NCBI GenBank assembly: GCA_020847395.1
Contig: JADLCD010000138.1
Location: 82,705-146,704 of the forward strand
Direction: 5' to 3'
Length of the DNA: 64,000 nucleotides
From: Chitinophagaceae bacterium
GTDB taxonomy: Bacteria; Bacteroidota; Bacteroidia; Chitinophagales; Chitinophagaceae
The notes beneath the pieces were generated by a model. It saw only the letters and a program-made list of their open reading frames with translations. It was not told the origin of the DNA and ran no database searches. Shown in pieces: positions 1 through 9,790 of the stretch. Position numbers and translations under genes: made by a program. The number at the start of each line of letters is the position of its first letter. Within the stretch, counting starts at the first letter, position 1.

Positions 1-1749
1 GTTGATGCGCAGTATAGAAAGTAAACGCAGGTCATAGGGGTCCTGTTGTTTAAACATGGCGGCAAAATCAATTGCATCTGCCTCTGTGCTGATACCTGAT
101 GCGGAGTCAGGCCAATTGCGCATCATAAAACTAATAGGCTGTGTACTCACCATCATTTTTCTGCCATCGCGTGTAATGGTAGAATTAAAAAACATTAAAG
201 GAACTTTCGCTTCAGTTTCATCACTGATAATATTTTTCAAAGGGTAATCCAGAATCCTGTCTGTATTGCGACTGAACTGTTCTTCAAAAGCATAGCCCCT
301 GTCTTTTGCGTATTTGAATTTTTCTGTTTCAAATTGCTGTGCCGGCGCAAAAAGGTCGCGGGTTACAAAAGAAGAAAATAAAGCATTCAGCAAATCTTTT
401 GAAATATTTTCGGTGTATTGTTTATCCTGGAGGTTAATGGATTTGCCCTGTTGCTTTAAGCGAAAAAGTTCCCTGTAGTAAGCAGCGCCCAGCATGCCGC
501 CCGATGCGCCATTGATGATAAATGTTTTGTTCATCAAATTCCCGTTCATCACAGCGTCAAGCTGCTGCATAATATTCAATGTAAATGTTGCAGACCTTGT
601 GCCACCGCCACTCACATTAATGATATATAACAGGGGTTTTTCTTCTGTTTGCTTTTGTTTCCATTTTTCCAGTATACCAATCATCTGCTGCTTGTCTGCT
701 TTCATTTGTTCTAAGCTGCAAAGCTGCATAATGCTGTCGCGGTTATACACAGGGCGTTCATTGCGATTGGTATAGTTTATACCATATGCTTTATTACGGG
801 GATCAATAATTTCTTTTTCAAACAAAATATTCAATACTAAAATAATAACCAGCACCACCGGGAACCACCAGCTTTTTAACCAATAAGCCAACGCCCCTGA
901 AGCTGCAATAAGTATGGCAAAGAAAAGCAAAATGGCTGCTGCCGCAGGAATAATAAACAGTGGCTTATCCATCAGCATGCCTATTAATGCCAAAAACAAA
1001 AAAGCAAATATGATGGATATTACCGCGGTAAAGTGGTGGCGTTTAAAAACCGTATCAATAAACTCCTGTGAATAATGAGAAACATTGCGGGGCATTTTCA
1101 ACTTAAAGTTTGTATTGAAAAACCAGTCTACATGTAGTATGCCTTTTTCGTGAAAATGTTTTCCGCCGATACCGAATTGTTTGGCAAATGCTTTAGGGTC
1201 TCTGAACACCGGCTCCATAGTACGCATCATTGATTTTTCCGTACGAAAAAAATACAGAAATGCTATAATGACCGTGATGACTATACCCGTTAAAAAACCT
1301 GAAATAAGTAATATAATCCTGCCTGCCGATAGTAATTCACTATGTATATCAAACAGGATATTTTTAACGATATAGAAAATGATAAATGTTAGCGGGATGA
1401 CAGCATTGTTGATACAATATTTTAAAAATGGTTTTGATGTAGTGGCCAGGAATTTGAACTGGTTGCTGTGCAGGATAAATGTGGTAATATTCCAGCTCAT
1501 ACAAAAAATACCTGTAGCAGCACCTACTATAGCCATGCCGAACCAACTTATTTCACCCAAATATTCAGGAGAAAGAAACAGCGCGTCGGCACCAAATGTG
1601 CTCATAAAATCGCCATTGACCGTGCTGAAGAGAATAAACCAGAAAATAAGAAACACCTGGTAACGCCTTAGGTGCAGAATAAATAGCTGTACAGGAAATG
1701 AATAGTAAAATCCTTTAAGAAAAGCTTTTATTTCGTTAGAAGAAGGCAT
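1..1749 (-). CDS. Patatin-like phospholipase with N-terminal membrane domain (3' end beyond window)
   Basis: The reading frame opens at the ATG complementary to 1747-1749 and stays open to the window edge (583 codons), so the C-terminus is missing. The N-terminal ~330 residues contain several hydrophobic segments, suggesting a multi-pass membrane anchor. Around residue 380 comes the patatin oxyanion motif (VSGGGTRS) and about 33 residues later the nucleophile elbow GASGG, with Ser near residue 416. Patatin-family enzymes are Ser-Asp acyl hydrolases acting on membrane lipids; the Asp would lie downstream of the visible part or near its end. Family assignment is solid, substrate unknown. Several short plus-strand frames opposite it are shadows. 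Confidence 0.8.
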   Translation of the reverse strand, partial: MPSSNEIKAFLKGFYYSFPVQLFILHLRRYQVFLIFWFILFSTVNGDFMSTFGADALFLSPEYLGEISWFGMAIVGAATGIFCMSWNITTFILHSNQFKFLATTSKPFLKYCINNAVIPLTFIIFYIVKNILFDIHSELLSAGRIILLISGFLTGIVITVIIAFLYFFRTEKSMMRTMEPVFRDPKAFAKQFGIGGKHFHEKGILHVDWFFNTNFKLKMPRNVSHYSQEFIDTVFKRHHFTAVISIIFAFLFLALIGMLMDKPLFIIPAAAAILLFFAILIAASGALAYWLKSWWFPVVLVIILVLNILFEKEIIDPRNKAYGINYTNRNERPVYNRDSIMQLCSLEQMKADKQQMIGILEKWKQKQTEEKPLLYIINVSGGGTRSATFTLNIMQQLDAVMNGNLMNKTFIINGASGGMLGAAYYRELFRLKQQGKSINLQDKQYTENISKDLLNALFSSFVTRDLFAPAQQFETEKFKYAKDRGYAFEEQFSRNTDRILDYPLKNIISDETEAKVPLMFFNSTITRDGRKMMVSTQPISFMMRNWPDSASGISTEADAIDFAAMFKQQDPYDLRLLSILRIN

Positions 1750-1807
1750 TACCTGCAATATAAGATTTTGATATCTAACGAAAAAGAGTGAGAGATGGTA
1801 TGAGTGG

Positions 1808-1858
1808 AGCTGTCGGCGGTGGGCTGTCAGCTATGAGAGCTGCTGATGGCTGATAGCT
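1808..1858. repeat. Intergenic word repeat (GCTGTCAGCTATGAG type)
   Basis: The gap between the patatin gene and heme A synthase is built from degenerate direct and inverted copies of words such as AGCTGTC, GCTGTCAGCTATGAG and GCTGATAGC. The same vocabulary recurs at 24233-24285. It does not encode a plausible protein and looks like a short dispersed intergenic repeat. Confidence 0.55.
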
Positions 1859-2896
1859 TCATTTCACCAGGTACAACACCCAAACCAGCGACATTAACAA
1901 CAGCATGGCAACAAACTGGTGCAATACCCCAAACCACACAAAAGTGGTTGCATTGGGTGAATATATAACCGTAAGTATACCAAGCAAAACCTGCAATAAA
2001 ACGAGCAGCAACGGCAATATTTTTGTACGGTTAAATAGTGCAGAAACCGTATGACGGTTTGCCATAATGAACCATACTAATACTAAAATGGTTAACAAAT
2101 ATGCAATACCCCTGTGTATAAACTGCACCATAAAAGGATTGTTGAAATAATTGGCTTTACCTTTTATCATATGCAAAGAACCTGGAAGCCACTCTCCATT
2201 CATAGCAGGCCAGGTAGGGGCAACGGTGGCTGCTTTCAGTCCGGCCATAAAACCGCCATATATCAATTGCACAAATAAAACAATAATAATACATGTCAAC
2301 ATTCTCTTTAAAATTATGTTACGGCTGATGTATTGTGCAGGAACCAATAATGTTAAGGCAAACCATAATGCATATACCAGCAATCCAAGCGCAGCTACAA
2401 AATGTGTAGTCAGCTCAACATGACCAACAAAATACATTTCGGGCACCAGTCCGCTTTTTACCATTATCCAGCCGATGGCGCCTTGTATTGCACCAAGTAA
2501 GAAAAGAATTATTAAAGGAATGATCATTTCCTTTCTGAACTTTTTCTTCCATATAAAATATATAAAACCCACCGCAAATACAATACCCATTAATCTTGCC
2601 CAAAAGCGATGAAACCACTCCCAGAAAAAAATGAACTTAAAATCAGATAGGGTAAAATCAGCATGTATATATTTAAACTGGTCGGTGTGTTTATATTTTT
2701 CAAATTCTGCCAGCCATGCGGCATTGCCAATGGGAGGCAACATACCTGTAATGGGTTTCCATTCTGTAATGGAAAGACCCGATTCTGTAAGGCGTGTAAT
2801 ACCGCCCAGCAAAACCTGTATCATAATCATGCCCACGCCTGTTAATAGCCAGATGCCAACCGCCTTATCCGATTTTTGTGTAAGAGAATTGTTCAT
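1859..2896 (-). CDS. ctaA: Heme A synthase, COX15/CtaA family
   Basis: This 345-residue membrane protein matches the COX15/CtaA family, which oxidises the C8 methyl of heme O to the formyl group of heme A for cytochrome oxidases. Visible signs are the early GGITRLTESGLSI motif, the helix with FWEWFHRFWAR (heme-ligand His in the first bundle), HVELTTHF, FIHRGIAYL and the late LHQFVAMLL His. Hydrophobicity is consistent with eight membrane segments in two four-helix bundles. It is transcribed divergently from rnhB. The -7 box just upstream suggests an almost leaderless mRNA. It supplies heme for aa3-type enzymes and possibly for the heme-copper enzyme at 54.3-57.1 kb. Confidence 0.93.
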   Translation of the reverse strand: MNNSLTQKSDKAVGIWLLTGVGMIMIQVLLGGITRLTESGLSITEWKPITGMLPPIGNAAWLAEFEKYKHTDQFKYIHADFTLSDFKFIFFWEWFHRFWARLMGIVFAVGFIYFIWKKKFRKEMIIPLIILFLLGAIQGAIGWIMVKSGLVPEMYFVGHVELTTHFVAALGLLVYALWFALTLLVPAQYISRNIILKRMLTCIIIVLFVQLIYGGFMAGLKAATVAPTWPAMNGEWLPGSLHMIKGKANYFNNPFMVQFIHRGIAYLLTILVLVWFIMANRHTVSALFNRTKILPLLLVLLQVLLGILTVIYSPNATTFVWFGVLHQFVAMLLLMSLVWVLYLVK

Positions 2897-2901
2897 AACT
2901 G

Positions 2902-2909
2902 CAAAAGTA
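2902..2909 (-). promoter_or_regulatory. -7 promoter element TACTTTTG for ctaA
   Basis: On the minus strand TACTTTTG fits the Bacteroidota -7 consensus TAnnTTTG and ends only 5 nt before the ctaA ATG. Transcription would then start at or next to the start codon. No clear -33 TTTG is seen at the usual spacing. Confidence 0.4.
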
Positions 2910-2944
2910 TTGTAGAAAGTTTATTCTTATCATTGTAACGATTT

Positions 2945-3544
2945 ATGTTGAAAGCTTTTTACCAGGATATTTTGATAGAAGCCGGTTGCGATGAGGCAGG
3001 GCGTGGTTGTTTTGCCGGCCCTGTATTTGCGGCGGCGGTGGTGTTGCCGAGAAGTTTTTGCAATGATGTGCTGAATGATTCAAAACAACTATCTGCCGAA
3101 CAAAGAAATGAAATGCGGCAATGTATAGAAGCAGAAGCTATCGCCTACAGTGTAGCAAAAGTGGAAGTGGAAGAAATTGATACCATCAATATATTAAATG
3201 CATCCTTCAAAGCAATGCATATTGCCATAGCGCAATTACCTGTTATTCCTGAATTATTGCTGATAGACGGCAACAGGTTTAACAGGTATAATGCCATGCC
3301 GCATCATTGTATAATAAAAGGTGATGGTATTTATGCATCAATAGCGGCGGCAAGTGTACTGGCAAAAACATACCGCGATGAATATATGACCCAATTGCAT
3401 GAGCAGTTTCCCTATTATGGCTGGAGTAATAATAAAGGATATGGAACCGCGGCTCACCGCAAAGCGATAATCGAATATGGCTTATGCGAACATCACCGCA
3501 AAAGTTTTCAGTGCATACCCGCTCAACTGGATTTGTTTGAATAA
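2945..3544 (+). CDS. rnhB: Ribonuclease HII
   Basis: This 199-residue protein is RNase HII, which cleaves the RNA strand of RNA-DNA hybrids and removes misincorporated ribonucleotides. The N-terminal motif GCDEAGRGCFAGPVFAAAV supplies the first two catalytic acids (Asp16, Glu17). The later LLIDGNRF supplies the third Asp, and the DGIYASIAAASVLAKTYRDEYM segment holds the fourth acid and the family signature. Length is normal for the family. It stands alone, divergent from ctaA, with about 48 nt between the two start codons. Confidence 0.96.
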   Translation: MLKAFYQDILIEAGCDEAGRGCFAGPVFAAAVVLPRSFCNDVLNDSKQLSAEQRNEMRQCIEAEAIAYSVAKVEVEEIDTINILNASFKAMHIAIAQLPVIPELLLIDGNRFNRYNAMPHHCIIKGDGIYASIAAASVLAKTYRDEYMTQLHEQFPYYGWSNNKGYGTAAHRKAIIEYGLCEHHRKSFQCIPAQLDLFE

Positions 3545-3621
3545 TGCATCTACGTCAAATGTGAGAAGAGTTTCCCGTTTTATATTTGACAATAAGCGAA
3601 TATAATTTGATTGATTTAATA

Positions 3622-4110
3622 CTACTTGTCCTTTGATTTTTTTTCTTTTCCTTCTATTGAAAAAGTCAGCGGTTGCTTTCTGTAAGCATTTACTTTTTTC
3701 CCATCCTGAACTGCGGGTACCCATAACGGTGATTTCTTTATTACCCGGATAGCTTCTTCTTCCATACCATATCCTACATTGGTGAGCGCTTCAACATCAC
3801 CTACGGTTCCATCTGCTCTTACTATAAACTGAATAAGTACAGTATATCGCCCTGCCGGGGCCTTCTTCTTTACGGGAACTTTTGAATTAATATTCTCGCT
3901 GAGAAATTGAATCCAGGCTTTGTCGCCACCTATAAAATAGGCTTCTTTTTCTACTCTTTTAAATCCAGTGCTGTCTTTGGGAGGAATTGTGTCGCAGGTG
4001 TATGCTTTATGTAAAGCAAAATTAAAACGGGTACCAGCATTTACCGACGTTACAAACAGTAATGATAGTACCGAAACTGAGCAGATAAGGTTTAAGGGCG
4101 AAAATTTCAT
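3622..4110 (-). CDS. Periplasmic TonB C-terminal-domain protein
   Basis: This 162-residue protein starts with a signal peptide (cleavage probably after VNA, residue ~25) and ends with a TonB C-terminal fold. The segment GRYTVLIQFIVRADGTVGDVEALTNVG, then EEEAIRVIKKSPLWVPAVQDGKKVNAYRK, is the usual Bacteroidota pattern. There is no membrane anchor with a long proline-rich spacer as in a true energy transducer. It may therefore be a soluble TonB-like partner for outer-membrane receptors rather than a complete TonB. It lies upstream of, and divergent from, the SusC-type receptor at 4607. The tail is lysine-rich. Confidence 0.75.
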   Translation of the reverse strand: MKFSPLNLICSVSVLSLLFVTSVNAGTRFNFALHKAYTCDTIPPKDSTGFKRVEKEAYFIGGDKAWIQFLSENINSKVPVKKKAPAGRYTVLIQFIVRADGTVGDVEALTNVGYGMEEEAIRVIKKSPLWVPAVQDGKKVNAYRKQPLTFSIEGKEKKSKDK

Positions 4111-4606
4111 ACAGGTTATTTTATAACAATATTATAAAAAATTAATGGAGATTAAAGAATATGGGGGTATCCAAATTTTCGCTCGTTTAGGATTATGAGT
4201 GCCAGGATGCACATCAGAAATAACAACTATGTAAACCACTCTTTTTTTTCAGGTGATTATGTTTATCAAATATCCTTCTCTGTTATTATAATATTAAACC
4301 AATAGCAGGAAATCATGAAAAAAAAGCGACAAAAAAAGCGTCTGCATAGTTTATAAATATTAAACTATTTTATATTAACAATTCGTTAACATAAAGCTAA
4401 TTGTTTTAACTGTCTATTCTACATAATATTGAGTAACAACAAGGGTTAAGCCGGCTTTCGGGTATTATCGTTTGAAAATGGTGAAGGGAAAAAATTTAGT
4501 ATTAATATACACTTAACCTTTTGTTCATTTTAGATTAACCATTGCTTTACACAACACAGTAACCTTTGCTCCCTTCTAAATATTAATAACCGCTAAAACT
4601 ACACTC
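4111..4606. promoter_or_regulatory. 496-nt AT-rich control region of the solitary SusCD operon
   Basis: This gap has no convincing gene. It holds an 8-bp inverted repeat, ATAGTTTA/TAAACTAT (4346-4353 and 4361-4368, 7-nt loop). A promoter-like AACCTTTG lies at 4561-4568, one base from TAnnTTTG, preceded by ATTG at 4541-4544 at a short spacing. A long untranslated leader would separate this from the SusC ATG if transcription started further upstream. No sigma/anti-sigma pair or hybrid two-component regulator lies next to it. Confidence 0.35.
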
Positions 4607-7600
4607 ATGAGTCAAAAGTGCTATCTACAGCGCATTTTACCCGCGCTGTTTTTGCTTTTTTCGATTCCTTTTTATGCATTGGCGCAACAAAAGGTATCGG
4701 GTAAAATTATCTCCGCAAAAGATCAATCTCCACTGGCCGGCATCTCGGTTACAGTTAAATCAACATCAAAAGGAACAACAACAGACGCTGACGGGTTGTT
4801 TTCGATTGAGGCAAAAAATGGAGATGTGTTGGTTATTACAGGTGTTGGCTATACAGCGCAACAGGTAAGAGTAGATGGATCAGCAATTTCCGTTGAGCTT
4901 GCCGAGGATAACAAAAGCCTTAGTGAGGTGGTTGTTACGGCGCTTGGCGTTAAGAAAGAAATGAAAAAACTTGGCTACTCCATCGAAGAAGTAAAAGGGG
5001 AAGAACTGGTTAAAGCAAGAGACCAGAACCCCATAACCGGTTTAACAGGAAAAGTAGCAGGTTTGTCTGTTGGTCCATCAGCAGAAATGCTTAGAAAGCC
5101 TACGGTATTTCTTCGTGGTAATGAAATTACTTTATACGTGGTAGATGGTATTCCTGTAAGCTCTGATACATGGAATATAAGTCCTGACGACATTGAATCG
5201 TATACCGTATTAAAAGGACCAACAGCGGCAGCATTATACGGAAGTCGTGCACAATTTGGAGCCATACTTATTACCACCAAAAAAGGCAATAAGGCAAAAG
5301 GGAGAGGATTTACTGTTGAATTCAACTCAAGCAATGTAATGGATAAAGGCTTTCTTGCTTTCCCCAGAATACAGGACCAATACGGCCCGGGCGAAAATGG
5401 CATTTACGCATTTGGAAATGGTAAAGGTGGTGGCATTAACGATGGAGACTATGATGTATGGGGACCAAAATTTGAAGGCCAGTTAATTCCTCAATACGAT
5501 GGTAAATATGACCCTAACACTACGTATGAAACCAAATTTGGAGATTATACTTATACCGGGAATATTGAGCCAACGCCATGGGTTGGTCGCGGTAAAAACA
5601 ATCTTAAAAGATTTTTGAGAACAGGTTTTCAAACCACTAATAATATTGCATTAAGCGCATCGGGAGAAAATTACAATATGCGCTTTTCGCTTTCCCATTC
5701 TTACCAGCAGGGTATGGTACCTAACACAAGTTTGAATATTACAAACTTCAATATTTATGGCTCATATAACCCAACTAAAAAGCTGAAAATTGAGGCCAAT
5801 TTTAATTACAACAGGCAATACACTCCTAATATTCCTGATGTGGATTATGGCCCCAATAGTTTAATATACAATATTGCTATATGGACCGGTGCCGACTGGG
5901 ATGTAGACGATCCTGCAATAAAAGCGGTTTGGCAGCCTGGCAAAACCAATGTGCAATCTTTATTTGCAGAGTACCAGCGTTACCATAACCCCTGGCTGGT
6001 GGTGAACTATTGGTTGCGCGGTCATTACAAAACTGATTTGTATGGCTATGTATCAGGAAACTATGAGTTCAATAAAAATCTGAATTTAAATGCCCGTACC
6101 CAAATTACCGGGTATGATCTTCTGCGCACAGAAAAAATGCCTTATTCAGCGCATCCATATGGCAGGGAAGAAAATAAAGGAGATTACAGGGAAGACAGAA
6201 GAAGCTTGTTTGAAAATAATACAGATGTGCAATTGAACTATAACTACCTCGTAAAAGACTTTCTGGGCATCAGCGGTTTTATTGGCGCAAGCGCAAGAAA
6301 TTTCACATATAATTCAAGCTTTACTACAACTGATTATTTGAGTATTCCTGCAGTATATAGTTTTGCAAACTCTCTTAATCCCATCCAGGCAAACAGCTTT
6401 TATTCTGATATGCGCGTATTAAGCGCATATTACTCAGTTGATTTGTCTCTGGGGAAATTCCTGACACTTTCAACAACAGGAAGAACAGACAAATCAACTG
6501 CCGCACCACGTGGATTAAGTTACTTTTATCCAAGTATTTCAATGGCTTCTGTAATTTCTGATTACGTTAAGTTGCCAAGCGTTATCTCTTTCCTTAAGCT
6601 AAGAGCCTCTTATGCAGCCGTACGTGGTGATGCTACAAGCGCTGAAATAGGGATAGCTGATTTTGACCCATTAGGTTATGGGCAGAATTATTATTCACCG
6701 TATGGAGGACCAAACTATAGCCTGCTATCTGTTCTTTCTACATCAAAACCTTATAATAATCAAACGGCAGCGTATACATCAACCAGTGTGTTCGATCCGA
6801 ATCTTAAACCCTTTAACCGTGTAAACTATGAAGGTGGGTTTGATATCAAATTTTTGAATAACAGGTTGGGATTAGGCGCAACTTATTTTCAATATATAGA
6901 TGGTCCGCAAATTCTAACTAACCCAATTTCTTCAGCTACAGGATATAACAATTATGTATTGAATGCTTTGAAGACAAGAAAAACAGGTTACGAATTTGCA
7001 TTATCCGGCTCACCTGTAAGAACGAAAAATGGTTTTTCATGGGATGTGCTTTTAACATGGTCTACATTTCAGGATAGATATGTTGAGCTACCGCCTGGTC
7101 AAACCACCTATAATACTTTTTATAAAAAAGGAGACAGGTTAGATGGATTTTATACCAGCGCTTTTGTAAAAACAACAGACGGAAAAGTAGTATATGATGA
7201 AGGCGGGTACCCGTTGCGGAACCAGGTACCACAATTTCTTGGATACAAGAATGCCGATTATTCCTGGAGTATTTATAACAGGGTAAGCTGGAAGAGCCTT
7301 TCCATAGGGTTTCAGTTTGATGGAAGAGTGGGCGGTGTTACTACAGATTACATGCACAATAAAACAATGCGTGGTGGCAGAAACCAGGAAACTGTTGAAG
7401 GTAAATTGGGTGAAGCAAGAAAGAATGATGCAGATCATGCAGGTGAAAATGATTACGAGGGTATTTATGTAGGTGATGGTGTTGTTATTTCAAATAATAC
7501 ACCCATCAATTACGATTCTAAAACAGGAGCTATTCTGAATTATAAAGATCTTCAGTTTACTGCTAATACTACGCCTTTACAGGTTCAGCCCTGGGTTAGT

Positions 7601-7876
7601 TCTTTTTACGGTGTTAATGAAGCAAACCTGATGAGTAAAACATATGCAAAGCTAAGAGAAGTAACTATCAGTTATCAATTGCCTGGTAAGTGGCTTGCAA
7701 AAAGTTTTATCTCCAAAGCCAGTATTTCTCTTGTAGGTCGTAACCTCATTTATTTTTATAAAGACAAAAGGTTTAGGGATGTTGACCTTGATCAGTACAA
7801 TTATATTACAGAAGGTACTGCATTGCAATCTCCCACTAACCGCAGGTATGGATTCAATCTGAATATTGTATTCTAA
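4607..7876 (+). CDS. SusC/RagA-type TonB-dependent outer-membrane receptor
   Basis: This 1089-residue outer-membrane channel starts with a signal peptide ending near ALAQQ. A carboxypeptidase-regulatory-like beta-sandwich follows (VSGKIISAKDQSPLAGISV, ~residues 30-105), then a plug domain with the SusC signature DIESYTVLKGPTAAALYGS (~198-216), and a long beta-barrel ending in an aromatic-rich C-terminus with terminal Phe. Such receptors import oligosaccharides or peptides with TonB-ExbBD energy and a SusD lid. It is followed after 20 nt by its SusD partner. No degradative enzyme is adjacent, so the substrate cannot be deduced. Confidence 0.95.
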   Translation: MSQKCYLQRILPALFLLFSIPFYALAQQKVSGKIISAKDQSPLAGISVTVKSTSKGTTTDADGLFSIEAKNGDVLVITGVGYTAQQVRVDGSAISVELAEDNKSLSEVVVTALGVKKEMKKLGYSIEEVKGEELVKARDQNPITGLTGKVAGLSVGPSAEMLRKPTVFLRGNEITLYVVDGIPVSSDTWNISPDDIESYTVLKGPTAAALYGSRAQFGAILITTKKGNKAKGRGFTVEFNSSNVMDKGFLAFPRIQDQYGPGENGIYAFGNGKGGGINDGDYDVWGPKFEGQLIPQYDGKYDPNTTYETKFGDYTYTGNIEPTPWVGRGKNNLKRFLRTGFQTTNNIALSASGENYNMRFSLSHSYQQGMVPNTSLNITNFNIYGSYNPTKKLKIEANFNYNRQYTPNIPDVDYGPNSLIYNIAIWTGADWDVDDPAIKAVWQPGKTNVQSLFAEYQRYHNPWLVVNYWLRGHYKTDLYGYVSGNYEFNKNLNLNARTQITGYDLLRTEKMPYSAHPYGREENKGDYREDRRSLFENNTDVQLNYNYLVKDFLGISGFIGASARNFTYNSSFTTTDYLSIPAVYSFANSLNPIQANSFYSDMRVLSAYYSVDLSLGKFLTLSTTGRTDKSTAAPRGLSYFYPSISMASVISDYVKLPSVISFLKLRASYAAVRGDATSAEIGIADFDPLGYGQNYYSPYGGPNYSLLSVLSTSKPYNNQTAAYTSTSVFDPNLKPFNRVNYEGGFDIKFLNNRLGLGATYFQYIDGPQILTNPISSATGYNNYVLNALKTRKTGYEFALSGSPVRTKNGFSWDVLLTWSTFQDRYVELPPGQTTYNTFYKKGDRLDGFYTSAFVKTTDGKVVYDEGGYPLRNQVPQFLGYKNADYSWSIYNRVSWKSLSIGFQFDGRVGGVTTDYMHNKTMRGGRNQETVEGKLGEARKNDADHAGENDYEGIYVGDGVVISNNTPINYDSKTGAILNYKDLQFTANTTPLQVQPWVSSFYGVNEANLMSKTYAKLREVTISYQLPGKWLAKSFISKASISLVGRNLIYFYKDKRFRDVDLDQYNYITEGTALQSPTNRRYGFNLNIVF

Positions 7877-7896
7877 ATACATAAAACTTAATTGAA

Positions 7897-9483
7897 ATGA
7901 AAAAAATATTATATCTGGCAATCGTTTCGGTATGCTTAACCACGTTAGCCAGTAGTTGTAAAAAATCGTTTGATGAGCTTAGGGACAATCCGAACAAACC
8001 CACCGATGTTCCTCCGTCACTTTTGTTTAATGGAATTCTGAATAGTTTATATGATGGTCCGAATAGCTCAAATGAAAAGTGGTGCCAGTATTATTGTGAG
8101 AACTATGATTACTACGGAAATAACCGTTATGACTTTGATGCAGGTACCAATTATTATTCTACCTTAAACAATGTTTTGAAAATGGAAGAAGAAGCTGTGA
8201 AGGCAGGAGCCGATGCTGCATTAAATCCTTATGCAGCACTTGGCAAATTTTTCAGGGCATACTTTTTTTCAAAAATGAGCCTTGCTATGGGGGATATTCC
8301 TATGGCAGAAGCATTGCAGGGGGCAGAACATTTAACTCCTGTTTATGATGCTCAAAAAGATGTTTTCAAAAAATCTCTTTTGTGGCTGGATAGTGCCAAT
8401 AATGAATTAGGAACGCTGATTACAAATGTAAATACTACTTTGGCTGGCGATATTTATTTAGGTAATGATTTGTCGGCCTGGCAAAAAGTTGTAAACACTT
8501 TCAAACTCAGATTACTGATGCATTTGAGTTTAAAAGAAAGCGACGCCGATTTAAATATTAAGCAACAGTTTACCGATATTGTGAATAATGCTACCAAATA
8601 CCCGGTAATGGGAAGTAATGCTGATAACCTTGAGTATACATTTTTGCACCCAACTAATGATTACCCAACTAATCCAAGTAGTTTTGGTTTTGATGCCACA
8701 AGAAAAAATACATCGGCAACTTATGTTGGATTACTAACTCATTTAAAAGATCCGAGAGTATTTGCAACCGCTGAGCCGGCAAAGGCAAAAGTAAACGGAG
8801 GTATTAGTCCAACAAGCTTTGATGCTTTTGTGGGCGCTGATCCCGGTGAAGATTTAGGTGCTATGTATAATAAAGCTAATACCGGGCAATATTCATTCAT
8901 CAACCGTCGTCGTTATTACGAAACCTATACAGGGGAGCCAAGTGTGCAAATTGGTTATCCTGAACTTTGTTTTACTATTGCGGAAGCCATTAACAGGGGA
9001 TGGATATCATCCGGAGCGCTTGGAAATGCAGAAGATTATTATATGGCAGGCATTAAAGCGTCACGTGCTTCTTATAATATTCCTGAATCTGGTTCATACA
9101 CTGCATTCTTTCTAAAATCAGGAGGACCAGGAACCAACGCCGTGTATGATAGTTATGCTATTCCAACAGATTGGAATACTTATTATAACCAGGCAACCGT
9201 AAAGTATGCAGGCAATAATGCAACCGGGCTTACTCAGATTCTGCAACAAAAGTATTTATCTATGTTCCGCCATTCCGGACTTGAAGCGTATTTTACATAT
9301 AGAAGAACCGGTGTTCCTACTTTTACTACAGGCGATGGTACCGGTAACAGCGGTCGTATACCATTGCGGTTTCAATATTTCAATTCAGAAAAAACGGCTA
9401 ATACAACCAATTACGAGGCCGCATTGAAATCTCAATATAGTGGCAATGATGATATTAATGGCCAAATGTGGCTGTTGAAATAG
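7897..9483 (+). CDS. SusD-like surface lipoprotein (SusD-like_2 type)
   Basis: This 528-residue protein has a lipoprotein signal with lipobox LASSC (Cys near residue 21), then KKSFDELRDNPNKPTDVPPSLLFNGIL, which is typical of the SusD-like_2 branch. SusD proteins form the ligand-binding lid of the SusC channel. The alpha-helical TPR-like body is apparent from repeated helices such as ALGKFFRAYFFSKMSLAMGDIPM. It is the second gene of the operon, 20 nt behind SusC, and is followed by a strong hairpin terminator, so the transcription unit is just this pair. Confidence 0.93.
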   Translation: MKKILYLAIVSVCLTTLASSCKKSFDELRDNPNKPTDVPPSLLFNGILNSLYDGPNSSNEKWCQYYCENYDYYGNNRYDFDAGTNYYSTLNNVLKMEEEAVKAGADAALNPYAALGKFFRAYFFSKMSLAMGDIPMAEALQGAEHLTPVYDAQKDVFKKSLLWLDSANNELGTLITNVNTTLAGDIYLGNDLSAWQKVVNTFKLRLLMHLSLKESDADLNIKQQFTDIVNNATKYPVMGSNADNLEYTFLHPTNDYPTNPSSFGFDATRKNTSATYVGLLTHLKDPRVFATAEPAKAKVNGGISPTSFDAFVGADPGEDLGAMYNKANTGQYSFINRRRYYETYTGEPSVQIGYPELCFTIAEAINRGWISSGALGNAEDYYMAGIKASRASYNIPESGSYTAFFLKSGGPGTNAVYDSYAIPTDWNTYYNQATVKYAGNNATGLTQILQQKYLSMFRHSGLEAYFTYRRTGVPTFTTGDGTGNSGRIPLRFQYFNSEKTANTTNYEAALKSQYSGNDDINGQMWLLK

Positions 9484-9515
9484 AACCACGCATTTAAAAA
9501 ATTTCCTATTCTCTG

Positions 9516-9552
9516 AACCGGGCTGTTTTGCAAAAAACAGCCCGGTTTTATT
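9516..9552 (+). terminator. Rho-independent terminator of the SusCD operon
   Basis: A perfect 14-bp stem (AACCGGGCTGTTTT 9516-9529 pairing with 9534-9547) closes a 4-nt loop and runs into a T-rich tail, 32 nt after the SusD stop codon. Confidence 0.9.
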
Positions 9553-9616
9553 TTCATCAATCTACAGAAGAGGAGTTTCAATGTTATAATATTTTCTTTG
9601 CAAAACAATTAATGTT

Positions 9617-9790
9617 TTACATAGCTTGTAAAAACAAAAAATTATCCTGCAAAATTTTCTGTATGTGAGATACCGCGCCTTCAAAACCAGTGTGCTGGTA
9701 AAACGCTGTTTTTTTAGCCTGCTGAACAGCTACACCCTTATCACTGCATACCTGAAGTATTTTATAATGATACTCTTCAAAGTATTCCGC
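9617..9790 (-). pseudogene. In-frame coding-like extension after the stop of the small basic protein
   Basis: Directly behind the TAA (9791-9793) of the minus-strand small basic gene the same frame stays open for 57 more codons before a TAA at 9617-9619. The implied peptide begins AEYFEEYHYKILQVCSDKG and contains FYQHTGFEGAVSHIQKIL, a composition more like protein than noise. It has no start codon of its own. It could be the tail of a longer ancestral gene cut by a nonsense change, an unrelated gene remnant, or chance. I do not recognise a family. Confidence 0.3.

Noticed and set aside
494..775. Plus-strand frame of 93 codons and similar frames between 56 and 1671
   Set aside because: They lie antisense to the uninterrupted patatin-like frame on the minus strand, have no recognisable domains, and the minus frame has clear motifs.
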